DNA from: Larix kaempferi
Lineage: Eukaryota > Streptophyta > Pinopsida > Pinales > Pinaceae
Assembly: GCA_027924585.1 (NCBI GenBank)
Contig: BSBM01000871.1
Location: 1,511,001-1,575,000 of the forward strand
Direction of reading: 5' to 3'
Length of the DNA: 64,000 nucleotides
The translations under genes and the position numbers were made by a program. Positions 11,490 through 22,236 of the stretch are shown here, piece by piece (positions within the stretch are counted from its first letter, which is position 1; each line of letters begins with the position of its first letter). The notes beneath the pieces are model-generated. The model was given only the letters and a program-made list of their open reading frames with translations, had not been told where the DNA came from and made no database searches.

Positions 11490-12213
11490 AGCGCCTTCAC
11501 CTTTTTCGCCGATCTTGTTTTGGCTCAGTTCTCTTTTGGCACCGATTTGTTTCGGGTGACCTTTCCCTTTGGCACCGATCTTGTTTCGAATCATCTTTTC
11601 AAGTTTTCCTTTTGGCCCTCAATTGACAAAACTTGGCCTTTTTGGGTAATGGTTTGTATCTTCAAAATTCAGTGGAATGCCAAACTGGTGAAGATCATGT
11701 AAAACTTATTATTTCACCAAAACGTTTCGAGATCAAACATGGTTTTTCTCCAACTATTTCAGTGTAAAAATAACTTTTTCTCCGATTTATTCCAATATTG
11801 ACCGTTTTGGCGGAATTTTAATTTGTCTTCGATCAATTCCAAATTCGACTATATTCGACTGTATCGGAGCAAAATACATTTTTCCTCTGAAATAGGTTTT
11901 CTTCTTCAAAAATAACAAAAACAATAACATCCTTCGACCACGTCGGTGTAAAAAAAAAAATATCCCGAACATTTCGGTGAAACATTCGATTTTGCGCCGA
12001 AACACAACCTTTCCCCAGAAATTTGTGTAAGACATAAAGGTTCCCTGAGTGTTTCGATATAAAATTGCAAACTTCTCCGATTGTTTCGGTAGAAAAATGA
12101 TAAGTCTTCCGACCATTTCGGAGGAAAAGAGATAACTCTCCCAACCATTTCGGCGGAAAATAGATAACTCTCCCGACCGTTTCGGCGGAAAACTGATAAC
12201 TCTCCCGATTAAA
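11490..12213. repeat. Degenerate 32-bp tandem array
   Basis: Units begin with TTTCG and repeat at 32 bases (33-34 at the left). The last four units are clearest: starts near 12084, 12116, 12148 and 12180, each with TTTCGG.GGAAAA followed by GATAACTCTCCCGACC. Units decay toward the left. The motif TCCCGACCG also occurs on the opposite strand in the 32-bp array of the El-4 leader. Confidence 0.8.
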
Positions 12214-13744
12214 AAAAAACTAGTTTCCTTTTGATTTTAAAGAAAAATATAAGTGTCAAGAAAAGTAAGCAAATAAAAATGAAACAAACTCTGATTAAAT
12301 TCAAAAATAAAGGAGGGGCCCTACAAATTTACAAAATTTTGGGGATCAGGTTGCAGCTGCAACAGGGTGCTGTATCTAAATATTCCCTTTAATCATCAAC
12401 CCAAGGATTTGTACAAACTTCTGAGGATCTTGCACAATATGTGTAACCTACAAAGAAACTTCTAATGATTCCTAGTAGTATTATAAAGAAGGAAAAGGAT
12501 TGTTGATAAGAATAAAAGGAAATCATAATGCATGATATAAGAGTTGCAAGAGACATGGATCCCATAGTCTAGCTAGGAATATACTCCTTTTTCAATGGTT
12601 CATGGACTAGTTTCAGAACATTCCTTGCCGAGATTTTAGGGAAAACCTTTTAAGGAAAACTCCTGATCTACCTTACCATTCGCACAACAAGTCTAGGTAT
12701 CTGATTACACCGAATTCTAAGTAGGTAATAAAAAAACAGAACTACAATGCTTAACCAATTTCAAATAATAAGATTCCATGTTAAAAATAAATACAGAATT
12801 GGAAATTGCAAAAATAGTAAAGAAGCATTTAAACTGAATCAAAGATGCATAAATAATATATTAAAGCTACTCTATCAACATACTGTAAACTGTCTACAAA
12901 TTGTAGTAAATCTACTATGTTATATTCTAATCTGTCTCATTCACATGAAAGTAATAAAATATAATTTAACAAACATGCCCCTATGATCACTTATGGATGG
13001 GCCCTTATCCATAGCGATACAGGAACACAAATTTACTTAATAAACTGGGAAATTGGAAATCTTCATTTACTTTAAAATTGTTGGTTCAATAACATAAGTC
13101 TTAATGTCGCTTCTCCAGAACTATGGAGATAATTGTGTTCATACAAAAAATGGTCCTCCTCTGTAAGCCAGGCGATACTATTTAAATATTTGTTTCTAAA
13201 ACTATGAAACAAAATGAACTACTAGTGTCTAAACTCCGACTACATGAAGCACACTGTGGAAGACAACGCATAGTGGCAATTTAACTGAGCTCAGTCCAGA
13301 CTTCGGGGACTAGGCCTCAATCAAATATATATTCAGAGATCATCGAAAACTGATACTAGTTTAGTAACTACAATTCCTTATTTTAGATCTTGCTTGTCCT
13401 GCGCATTGGTCCATACAAACGCTGCAATCAAGTAACTCATTCGCTTTACTTTGAGTTTTTCCAATGAACTACAAGTAAACTACTTCTTCTATCTGTTCTT
13501 CCTAGAAAAATTGGCTTGATGCCTTAGTTCAAGACTTGTGTCAAACATTTACTGCTAACAACCAACCATATTAGTGTCATATGTGTATTTTAAGCTAGAA
13601 AAAGGAAGACTACAACATCTAAAATATACAAACTGAATATTCTATAATATTAGTTAGGATTCACTCATCTTTATCAACTTGATGCCATAATATCTCCTTT
13701 TTGGACATAAATGGCTGATTTACAAAGGATTTAAATTCCTTTTA
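12214..13744. other. Unassigned AT-rich sequence
   Basis: No reading frame with recognisable similarity is seen, and no LTR edge. It separates the 32-bp array from the truncated pol of El-3 and could be part of either element. Confidence 0.4.
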
Positions 13745-14110
13745 TTACCTAATGTTGGGAGCCATCACATGCGTCTCTTCAAGACAAATTGTAATGGATT
13801 GATATAGGCCATGACAGTGGTCTTCTGAAGTAAAATGTAGTGGCGCAACTGTTGAACTGCATGAACATTCGCGAGTGCTAATTTTTCCACGTGAGTATAC
13901 CTGAGTTAATTTTCCACTAGATTTCAATTGAGATAATAGATAACATGCTCTCAGAGCTCGTCATCCTCCTAAACTAGGACCATGCCAACCGTCTCTTAAG
14001 ACACGGTGATATAAAGAACAAATTCTCTACTATAGTCGTGAGGACATAACAGAGGTGATGATACTACAGATTTATTGAGAGGATCGAAGGATTCCTGGGC
14101 GCGCTCATCC
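13745..14110 (-). pseudogene. El-3 RNase H fragment
   Basis: RNase H-like motifs of the Tat type can be read: HDYSREFVLYI near 14040, then LRYTHVEKLALANVHAVQ and LRHYILLQKTTVMAY near 13800-13870. Several stops interrupt it. Similarity is lost just after the sequence that precedes the last catalytic residue, so the element is truncated here. Confidence 0.65.
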
Positions 14111-15180
14111 CATATAAATGGAACATCCTTCTTCAAAAGGCACATGAAACCCTTAGCAAGGATGGAAAATTTCACTACAAAGATACGGATAAATTAGCTT
14201 TCTCCTGTAGACTCTGAAGTTGAGTAATCGTGCGCGGGGGAGGAAACTAAAGTATTGCCTCAACCTTTAAGGGGTCAACTCTAATACCCTCTTTTGAAAT
14301 GATGAATCCCGAAAGGCGGCATGTTTTCACAAAAACGATGCATTTATGAGGGTTCAAACAAATCTGATAGCGTCAAAATCTTTCGAATACAATACAGAGA
14401 TGGTATGGATGATCCACTCTCCTGCAAGAGTGAGCAACAAGATCGTTAAGATAATACTCCACAATATGTTTAACATCGTGAAACAAAAAGGTCATAGCCT
14501 GCTAGAATGTTGCTTCGGTATTTTTAAGGTTGAAGGGAATTTTACCGATGTGAAAGTACCCCAAGGAAAAATAAATGTAGCCTTATGTTTATCCTCAGTC
14601 TTGATTTGGATTTGATTATATCCCGAAAAACCATCCATAAACGAGAAAATATCACTTCGCGCACACTCGTCCAAAATTTGATCAATGAAAGGTGTGGGAA
14701 AGTTATCTTTCATACATGATTTATTCATATCTCTAAAGTATGTGCACACTCGGATGGTTCCTTGCTTTTTTTATATGGGAACATGGTTGGATACCCATTC
14801 GTTTAAAGGAACCAGATAGATGAAGCTGGCTTTAAGGAGTTTCTCTTCCTCTTCTTTGATAACGGGTTCCTTCCTAGGATTCACCGCCCAAAGGAATTTG
14901 CTAACAAGTTTAGCTTTAGGATAAGTTTTGATTTCATGTTCGAAAATACTAGGGTCTATACCTGGCATATCTTCATAAGACTAGGTAAAAAAATCCCGTA
15001 ATTCTTTAAATAAATTGGTGTAGATCTGAACTTCTTCAGGGTAGTAGTATGCACCAATATACACATTCTCCAATTTTTCGAGAGTTCGAGAAATGTCAAT
15101 TGGAATGGTGGGAGATATATTTTCCATGTTCCCTTCAGCATATATACCATCCGTATCCAAAGGGACCACAAGGTGACCAA
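14111..15180 (-). pseudogene. El-3 reverse transcriptase
   Basis: Tat-type RT with NMENISPTIPIDIS and MPGIDPSIFEHEI upstream, then NFPTPFIDQILDECARSDIF and FSFMDGFSGYNQIQI. The catalytic box reads YLND at 14442-14453 in place of YLDD, so the first of the two paired Asp residues is lost. Stops and frame changes are frequent. It corresponds closely in order to the RT of El-4. Confidence 0.8.
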
Positions 15181-15919
15181 CTTTCTCGCTTAGAGTAGAC
15201 CGAAACTCGTCTTGCTCAATCGTTTCAAGCTCTAAGAGAAAGTAGTTTCTATGATGAAGGTATTACCAAGGCTTGTTGGTACCATTCATGGCTTATATAA
15301 TGGCTTCATCCAAAGGAAAAGTATCATCGAGGAAATCATGTGAACAAGATGAGTTGACCACCCAAACCGATAGTAGAGCAGGATCTTCCTCCTTCATCGA
15401 CGAACAAGAAATACCAGGGTTTGCAATGACTTGGTGTACAACTTGATAAGAAACCTCACCTAAATACATTCGTATAGCCATTCCGACATGTGAATGTCCT
15501 TCGCTCGATGCGTTCATGGAAGGGAGAGTCCATGGATCGTTAAAATATGAACTGCAGAATGAAACCAGACTAAATTTTGTTGGAGTATCATCGGAAATGG
15601 AATCGATAAACGCGATTAGTCCTTAAAAGTTAAAGGTTCCCATGAGAGAGGAATACATCCCAACACCAACATTATCAGTTTCCTGCTGAGAATTTTCAAT
15701 CTTGGGGAACGTATATCCAGGCGATGTACTGGATTTGGAACTAGTGAAAGATAACTAGTCAATAGTCATGATCATACCTTCATGCGGAAAGAAGATCACT
15801 CGAAACATGGATGAAATGACTACTTTCATAGCATAGATCCAATTCCTACCCAGCAAAATATTGTAGTCAAGGGGTGCATCAACCAACTTGACCTCACCCA
15901 ACATGGACTTCCCACCCAA
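15181..15919 (-). pseudogene. El-3 protease-RT linker
   Basis: Short open pieces without catalytic motifs fill the region that in El-4 links protease and RT. Tat-like phrases such as DYNILLGRNWIYAMK can be partly read near 15840-15870. Frame is broken repeatedly. Confidence 0.4.
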
Positions 15920-16290
15920 CTAGAATTGAAGGGAGGGTATAATTCCATGTGGTCTAAATGAACACCCATCAAGCATAGTAAACATGGTCATAGACTTGGA
16001 TAACAGAAGATATCCAAGGGCCTTCCAACAAAACAACGAAATCACCGATGCAAAAGCACCTTCTTCAACGACGATACATTTAATGGTCATAGCGAGACAC
16101 TCCAGATGGACTTGAAAATCCACATGGTAAGATAAGCGAGGATGCACATAAACGGTCTCAAACTTGATCACACTAGGGCCTCTAGAATCAGGAGCTCCCA
16201 AGGAAGATAACAAGGCATTCCTCTGTGAAGGACACATCTCAAGTACCTCCAAGGTTAACATAGCACATGGCGTTTGGCCCAGATCCTCAA
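15920..16290 (-). pseudogene. El-3 aspartic protease
   Basis: The region matches the El-4 protease in order: LEVLEMCPSQRNALLSSLGA, then CIVVEEGAFASVISLFCWKALG. The active-site motif VEEGA has Glu where Tat elements usually have VDEGA, so the catalytic Asp is lost. Confidence 0.65.
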
Positions 16291-16684
16291 TGATGGAATA
16301 GTTCTAGGAAAATCAAGCATTAGGATTGCGAGCCGATCACGATAATCAATCTACAAGGGGATATCAAGAGGAGTAGGCTATTTCCCAATAGAGGACTGCG
16401 GAAAATTATAATAACGAGGGGGAGTGGCAACAAAGACCTTCGATTGTACCATATTAACGCATCCATGACAACTGTCATGGACCAAAGGGTTTGAAGTTCC
16501 AATAGAACCATTCTCGGTGGTAGAATTACCCAATGTCATATTTTGGTTATGAGGAAGTGGATTCGTCAACACAGTTGGGATATGTGCTATGTTCTTTGAG
16601 GATTCATCCATCCTGGGGCACAAGTGACTGAGGTGATCCTGTGAGCAAAGCTTACAAGGAAATTTCACCTTCCACTTTTGGTTA
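16291..16684 (-). pseudogene. El-3 nucleocapsid with zinc knuckle
   Basis: The frame holds CKLCSQDHLSHLC, a C-X2-C-X3-H-X4-C zinc knuckle, followed by a low-complexity tail. The El-4 insertion lies about 12 codons before the knuckle. Reading from the other side (31976 upward) gives an Asn/Lys-rich tract that leads into this one. Confidence 0.65.
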
Positions 16685-16689
16685 TTTTC

Positions 16690-17413
16690 TGTAGCTAGGG
16701 TTTTACCCCTAGCTTGTGCAAATGGGCACCTACTAAGGAGAATGAACTCCTTAGTAGCAGTTCAGTAAATGTAAATTATTTAAGCTAAAACAAAAATGAA
16801 AAAAGTACTTTAAACATTGCATGAAACATAAACAACAAATTTAGATAATGGTTTTGTATTGATATTACCTCCAATGTGGAGGTTGATGAAGCCCTTGCAA
16901 TGACCAAGAGGGTTGCTCCAAGCTCCAAAGTGCTCCTTCTCTTTCTCCAATGGTGGGAATGGGCCAAAGGTGGCTCTCAAGGTGAAAGTAGTTCAATGGT
17001 GAACTAGGGTTTCGAGAGAGATTTTGACAGAGTAAGGGTGCTTGTGATTGTGGATATGGAATAAGGGATCTCCATCACCTATTTATAGTTTTTTGGTGGT
17101 GGAGTGCTGACCCATGGTTTTAGGAAACACATGGTTTTAGGCAGCTGTATAGGGTTTTTTCCTCCTTTTCCTCATTATTTTATATTTTTTATTCCCTTTT
17201 TAGGGGATTTTTGCTATTTTTGGAGGAAAAGGGGGTTTTTTAGCCTTTTTGAGGCTATTTTGAGGGTTTTGTGGCCTTTTGGAGGCATTTTAGGCCTTTT
17301 GGAGGCTTTTTTAATGAAATTTTTGGGATTTCAATGGAAATATGGTAGAAAAATGGACAAATGAGCCATGTAATGTGGTAGATGAGGTAGTGAACACTTT
17401 TTGGGTGTTAACA
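16690..17413 (-). repeat. El-4 3' LTR
   Basis: 724 bp, TGTAGC...GTTAACA on the plus strand. A TATA box (CTATAAATAG on the minus strand) lies at 17080-17089. G/T-rich low-complexity runs fill 17150-17310. Confidence 0.95.
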
Positions 17414-17428
17414 GATTGCCCCCTGATG
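17414..17428 (-). other. El-4 polypurine tract
   Basis: On the minus strand TCAGGGGGCAATC directly precedes the 3' LTR. An AGGGGGCA-type tract is usual in Tat/Ogre elements and primes plus-strand DNA synthesis. Confidence 0.85.
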
Positions 17429-17589
17429 TGTGAGGGCAGGAGCTCATCGTATGGTCGATGGACATCATAAGTCATGAATGGTTTGCCTGGGTGTGGAGAG
17501 AAGAGAAGAAACAAACTGAAGCCCAGAACAACGATCCCGAATAACTGCAAGAACTAAAAGTACATAACCTCAATAATGGATGAGGAATC

Positions 17590-17850
17590 ATCTGATCATA
17601 TGGACGAGGCGGGCATACCCATGCTCGTATCAGGATATAATATAACAATAACAATGGGGTCCAAACAATGGGGACCTGAAATATACATGACCTCAAATAC
17701 TGACTGAGGAATAATCTCAATATATGGACGAGGCGGGCATACCCATGCTCGTATCAAGATACATAAACATAACTGTGAGGCCGGAAAAAAGGGGGACCTG
17801 TAAGATACATGACCACTGTGTACATCATAAGAGTCCAGAGGGGACACAAA
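17590..17850. repeat. 124-bp tandem duplication
   Basis: Two copies of ATATGGACGAGGCGGGCATA and following bases start at 17598 and 17722, with a decayed third start near 17840. A related single copy is at about 62296-62330 in reverse orientation. Confidence 0.8.
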
Positions 17851-18756
17851 TCTGGGACCTACTGCTGAGCTGATCATGTGTGAACTGAATAAATGGTGCA
17901 CTGGAACAATCAATAGTGCTACTGAGTGTGGTACCAAAGGAGCTGATGAGCGGCTGGATCATAGTGACTGGGGTCATACGCTCCATGGTACACTGGACTG
18001 GAACTGAAATGGGTACTCAAGGAAGCATATAGCTGGATGGCTTCCGAATACAATCGCCAACGCAGCCCGGACATCCACGGGAACATATAACTGGATGTTC
18101 CGAAGTGACTCACCAATGTGCTAGAGTCGAGGGAAATCCGGGGTCTTCGACTAGAAACTGATGGGATGTAATCCTACGCGATCCTCAACAATGCGATCAA
18201 GGTGCTGAAGTCGAGCATGTGAGGAACAACCACTCGGAGAGGCAATGATGATTCCTCTCAGAATGGTCCGTAGGCACTTACCACATATGGTGATAAGTCC
18301 AAGGCGTAGGGACCTCTGGGCCTATCCTCTGGAATAGAGGGGTTGTCGTCGACAGAGGGAGACCTGCAACTATCAAGGCAATGATGTTTCCTTGACAGGA
18401 GTGCGAGGTGAAGAACCGAAATGTAATAGTACTGATGGCAGGACTGACAAACTGTGGGGGGACAAAGGGGCAAGAAGAGTGGGTGGACTCAAACTTCCTT
18501 GGTTCAGAGTATGATAATGGGAATGATCTGGCAGCATATGAAACTGACTACGGGGAAAGGGATCATAGCTGTAGTGGATCGGGGAGGGTGATTGGTCTAA
18601 AGGAGACTCTAGCTGATATAAAATGGCAGGAGACTGCAGAATACTCTGAACAAAGGCGACCTGATTGGGGGTGCTGCCGAGATGATCGATCACAGTGCCA
18701 GGAGGCACGGGAGGAGACTTCTTCGTGGGTTAAGGGACTAGAAGAAGTGTGTGGAA

Positions 18757-18957
18757 AATGGTACTGTCGTGTGGATTTTACGAGCCCAGGACAGTTCATG
18801 CTCATGGTTGCTTTCAATTTTAAGGAGTCTGAAAGCGATAAGAAGACTCTGAAATGATGGAATGGTACTGTCGTGTGGATTTTACGAGCCCAAGACAGTT
18901 CATGCTCGTGGTTGCTTTCAATTTTAGAGAGTCTGAAAGCAAATAAGAAGACTCCAG
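18757..18957. repeat. 104-bp tandem duplication
   Basis: Two near-identical units (18757-18860, 18861-18957), each with GTACTGTCGTGTGGATTTTA and ending in AGAAGACTC. Confidence 0.9.
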
Positions 18958-19515
18958 GGGGTTGCTTTTTCGTAGATTTAGTCTCCAAGGCCCAAAGAAG
19001 CATAAAAGGATGCAATGAAGAACTCTTCTAGCCGGTGTGACTAGAGTATTCCTTTTTCGTAATTATTCTACCAGGTCCGGAAAAGGGTTAAACTTATACC
19101 AGATAGACGCCCTTTCAGGTACTTTAACGAGCATGAAAGGAAGCAAGATTGCTCGGCGATCTTTTCATTCTTTTAGGAGTCAGAAAAGAGCTTAACGGAA
19201 ACTCCCTAAGTGCCTTTTTCGTAAAGGACTTGTCCGGCCTGAAAAAGGGATAAAATTATACCGAACAAAAGGAATGGCCAGGCAAGGAGGAAGTGTTCAA
19301 TCAAGGACCAGTAATGATGACCAAGAACGAGGGAAGGGGGGAACACTGGTGGGCCTCCTTGCGGGGTAGATGAAATGGTGGCAAAATAACGAGACATTTG
19401 TAGTCTCACAGGAGTGGAGGGATCATGTAAAAATATGGAACAATCCGATGGCGGTCGCTGTGGCACGCAAACCGAGGCAGCAAGGTGTCGGGACACAATG
19501 TTGAAATTGTACTAA

Positions 19516-19815
19516 GTGAGAGCGAGAAATGATCTCAAGCATCATCACGAGCTCGAAAAAATGAATCCGGCAATATAAAGGATGTCAAAAACGGGTAACG
19601 GCCGATGTGGCACGTACACCGAGGCGACGAGGGCGTTTTGGAAAAATACCCAAAAAATCGGGGGGTGAGAGCGAGAAATGATCTCAAGCATCATCACCAG
19701 CTCGAAAAAATGAATCCAATGATATAAAACATGTGAAAAATGGAGAACGGCCGATGTGGCACGCAAACCGAGGCGACTAGTGGTGTCTGAAAAAATGGGC
19801 AAAAAATGACAGGGT
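19516..19815. repeat. 149-bp tandem duplication
   Basis: Units start at 19516 and 19665 with GTGAGAGCGAGAAATGATCT and share GGCCGATGTGGCACG. A partial third copy lies at 19440-19500. Confidence 0.85.
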
Positions 19816-19939
19816 AAAAATGATGCAACGAGGTGACCATCATGACGGTCTCGTCACGCTGATTCTAGTGGTGGAAACGGTTCGTGAAACGGACTCCGTA
19901 TGTGGTCAGAATGGCCGAAACAAGAAAAAGTCAACTGAC

Positions 19940-19947
19940 TATAAATA
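19940..19947 (+). promoter_or_regulatory. TATA box for the antisense gene
   Basis: TATAAATA on the plus strand inside CTATAAATAG, a perfect plant TATA consensus, 543 bases upstream of the antisense ATG. The core is nearly palindromic, so orientation is inferred from the gene downstream. The same place in El-7 keeps AATTTATAG. Confidence 0.6.
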
Positions 19948-20164
19948 GTGGTGGGTCCAACATGACATGTGTCATTTGTACTTGTTTGACTTTGACTTGT
20001 GATCAGAGTGGACCAGAGCTTAGGTGGCATTTCTGGACGATCCGACTGGCCGATTTTAGATCCGAGAGATACAGGTATTCCGTCAAACTCATACCTGCAT
20101 GTTTTTTAGGGTCGGGGGTTGGGTAGTGGGTCCCAGGGCTTATTTGTACGGTCCACGTGGGGTG

Positions 20165-20441
20165 GACCGCGGGTTAGGGGGTCGAAACCGCGGTTGGCGA
20201 CTGCAAGTTTCGGGGTGAACCACGCGGTGGGAGACCGCGTGTTTCGTGGTGAACCACGCGGTTGGAGACTACGTGTTTCCTTGATGGATACGCGGTCGAG
20301 TACCGCGAGTTCCAAGGAGAAACACGCGGTTCCAAACTGCGGGTTTAGGGCTGACAGGCGCGGTTAGGGACCGCGACCATAGGCCTGACAGCCGCGGTCG
20401 GAAACCACGGCGGGAAGCCTGAAAGCCGCGGTTTTGGGCCG
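20165..20441. repeat. 34-bp palindromic tandem array upstream of the antisense gene
   Basis: Eight units start exactly 34 bases apart at 20190, 20224, 20258, 20292, 20326, 20360, 20394 and 20428, with a partial unit before. Most units contain an inverted repeat CGCGGT-N5-ACCGCG; it is perfect in the units at 20224, 20292 and 20360 and has one or two mismatches in the others. The period never varies although unit sequences do. It lies between the TATA box and the ATG, so it would be in the transcribed leader or act as a promoter-proximal element. Confidence 0.92.
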
Positions 20442-20489
20442 AGCTATTAGGGTCTTCCAGGGGAGGGAAAGAGGACTTATTTATGTGAC

Positions 20490-21843
20490 ATGAGTCTGAT
20501 GAGTTTCGTTTGTGTGATTGACAGGATGCCGCAGGTGCTCTGGAGAGAGCGGGAGATCCTAGAGGAGATTATGGCTGTGATCCGAGGGGAGCAGCATGTG
20601 CGATCTGTGCTGGGGATGTGCGGACTACTGAAGTTCGCACAGATACCCATGATACGGTCAGCAGCATTGCTGCTGAACCGGCTGATCAGCTTCTGGGAGC
20701 CGGACATACAGGCTTTCTGGGTACAGGGTGAGAGGGTGGACCTCACCCTGACCGATGTATATTTTCTGACGGGGTTACCCTGCCTAGGCAGGGTAGCAGA
20801 CACACAGCCACGGGTTGCCGCAGATGTCGACATGGAGGACATGTTGGAGAGATACTGTGGGCACGAGGCGAGGGTGCATAGGAATGCACTCCTGGTGAGG
20901 GATCTACAGGAGCCAGCAGTGCAGGCCATGGCAGCATGTGTGGTCCGGGTATTGGGGTCCCAGTCACCTGAGAAGGTGTCTGGGGGTCATATGCAGATGG
21001 TCGAGCGCGTACTGGATGGGGTGTACTACGCATGGGGCCAGATGTTCCTGACCTGCGTTCAGCGGAAGCTAACGGCAGCGAAGGAAGCTGGCAAGGGCTT
21101 TTGTTTCGGTTCCTTCTTGTGTGCCTTTTTTATGGAGAGGGTACCCACACTGCGGCCACGGGTGCCGATCAGGGCAGGAGGTATGAGGGAGCCGCGGATG
21201 GTGCGGTGGGGTGAGATGATGCGCCGCAGTGGTGGCGGCAATGTGGGCAGGTATTTCATGCAGGATTTGTACCTGCAGTGGCTCCAGCTACCATTGACAT
21301 TGGACGACTTCCCGTATCAGGACATGGACTTCACGGGAGATCCGGAGGCGCCGCGAGCACCGAGACAGGCATGGGGACCTGACGGTACGTATGTGTTTTT
21401 GTGATATGTTATGTATGTCAAGTTTTATTGATAGTAGATTTATATACTATGACTGACATATGGGTGATCTTGCAGATGTGGGCCCGAGGCCGCCTCCAGG
21501 ACATGTAGCGCGGAGGGGTATTGTGGCCGTCCCAGCTCTGCCTGGGCGAGGTGAGGTCCGTCGCCATGATGCGGGGGGGACACTGGAGTCGGTGCGGGCA
21601 CTACTAGATCGGTTACTGATTGGGGTGACCGACGAGGGATGGCGGGATGTCGACCCTGACATAGTTCAGGAGTGCATGAGGGCACCCCGAGAGTTCAGAT
21701 CCATCGCGATCCGGGTGGCGATCTTGGTGGACCGGGTACGGGCACAGGAGGCCGGAGGAGATGAGGATTTGCTGGAGGAGGAGCGAGGGGAGGATTCAGA
21801 GGCGGCCGATACAGGCAGTGATGCAGGATACGACTCTCATTAG
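20490..21843 (+). CDS. Antisense plant-mobile-domain-like gene of El-4, one intron
   Basis: Exon 1 is 20490-21384 and exon 2 is 21476-21843; joining them gives 420 codons without a stop. Residues about 65-100 (SFWEPDIQAFWVQGE then LTLTDVYFLTGLP) match the pattern of the plant mobile domain, in which a W-P...F-x-x-x-G-E stretch precedes L-T-L-x-D-V-x-x-L-x-G-L-P. The C-terminus is acidic (EDLLEEERGEDSE). No catalytic motif is seen. The start could also be the in-frame ATG at 20526, preceded by GTGTGATTGACAG, which looks like a splice acceptor. The gene runs opposite to pol and ends 393 bases before the second RNase H stop codon. Antisense extra ORFs downstream of pol are known in Tat elements. 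Base composition is GC-rich compared with its surroundings. Confidence 0.75.
21385..21475 (+). other. Intron of the antisense gene
   Basis: 91 bases, GTACGT...TCTTGCAG, T-rich and AT-rich compared with both exons. It splits a GAT codon after its first base. Removing it links two frames that are each open to the junction. Confidence 0.8.
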
Positions 21844-21998
21844 AGAGTGCAGGAGACTCCTCCCGAGTTTTGTAGCTACGGCATGTATTTTGATGAGGTT
21901 GTAGGGATGTATAGCCATTTTTTGTATAGCTGAGTACAGGGGTACTCAGGACATGTATAGCACTGAACATGTATATTTTTTGATATATATATATATAT

Positions 21999-22162
21999 GC
22001 ACGTGGATGCACCTTTTGGTATGATGTTGTTTTATTTGTACGCACGTGGATGCGCTTTATGAGTTGTGATATGTTTACATTGCACGTGGATGCAAGTAGG
22101 TTAGGATGTTAGGCACGTGGATGCCCCTATGAATATGCATGTGGTTTATGTACATGGATGCA
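21999..22162. repeat. Dispersed GCACGTGGATGC repeats downstream of the antisense gene
   Basis: Exact copies at 21999-22010, 22082-22093; GCACGTGGATGC also at 22042-22053 and 22113-22124, with a decayed copy at 22151-22162. Spacing is 43, 40 and 31 bases. Each contains CACGTG, the plant G-box core. Confidence 0.85.
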
Positions 22163-22236
22163 AATGTGGATGTGATGCAATCTTTTTGGGTTTTTATATA
22201 TTTTTATGAGATGCTATGTGATTGGGATGCATGATG

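Larger units (their letters stand above)
13745..16689 (-). mobile_element. El-3 left part: pol of a decayed Tat element
   Basis: This is the downstream half of an old Tat-lineage element whose gag lies at 31976-33978. El-4 separates the halves; both sides carry TTTTC at the junction, and the gag coding sense resumes across it. Integrase is missing: similarity ends within RNase H at about 13750. Confidence 0.8.
17429..19900 (-). other. El-4 3' noncoding region
   Basis: About 2.5 kb between the antisense gene promoter and the polypurine tract. It contains three local tandem duplications listed separately and no ORF that I trust. Parts are conserved in El-7 (58096-59530) at the DNA level. Confidence 0.7.

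Noticed and set aside
17104-17364. Hydrophobic ORF that might be a membrane protein
   Set aside because: It lies in the G/T-rich part of the LTR; Phe-rich composition follows from the low-complexity DNA, and the one-base insertion in the other LTR shifts its frame.
17596-18708. Series of minus-strand Ser/Pro-rich ORFs in the El-4 3' region
   Set aside because: The matching El-7 sequence is similar as DNA but changes frame, so there is no sign of protein-level conservation.
18408-18857. 149-codon plus-strand ORF in the El-4 3' region
   Set aside because: It runs through the first unit of the 104-bp duplication, has no known motif, and its equivalent in El-7 is broken.
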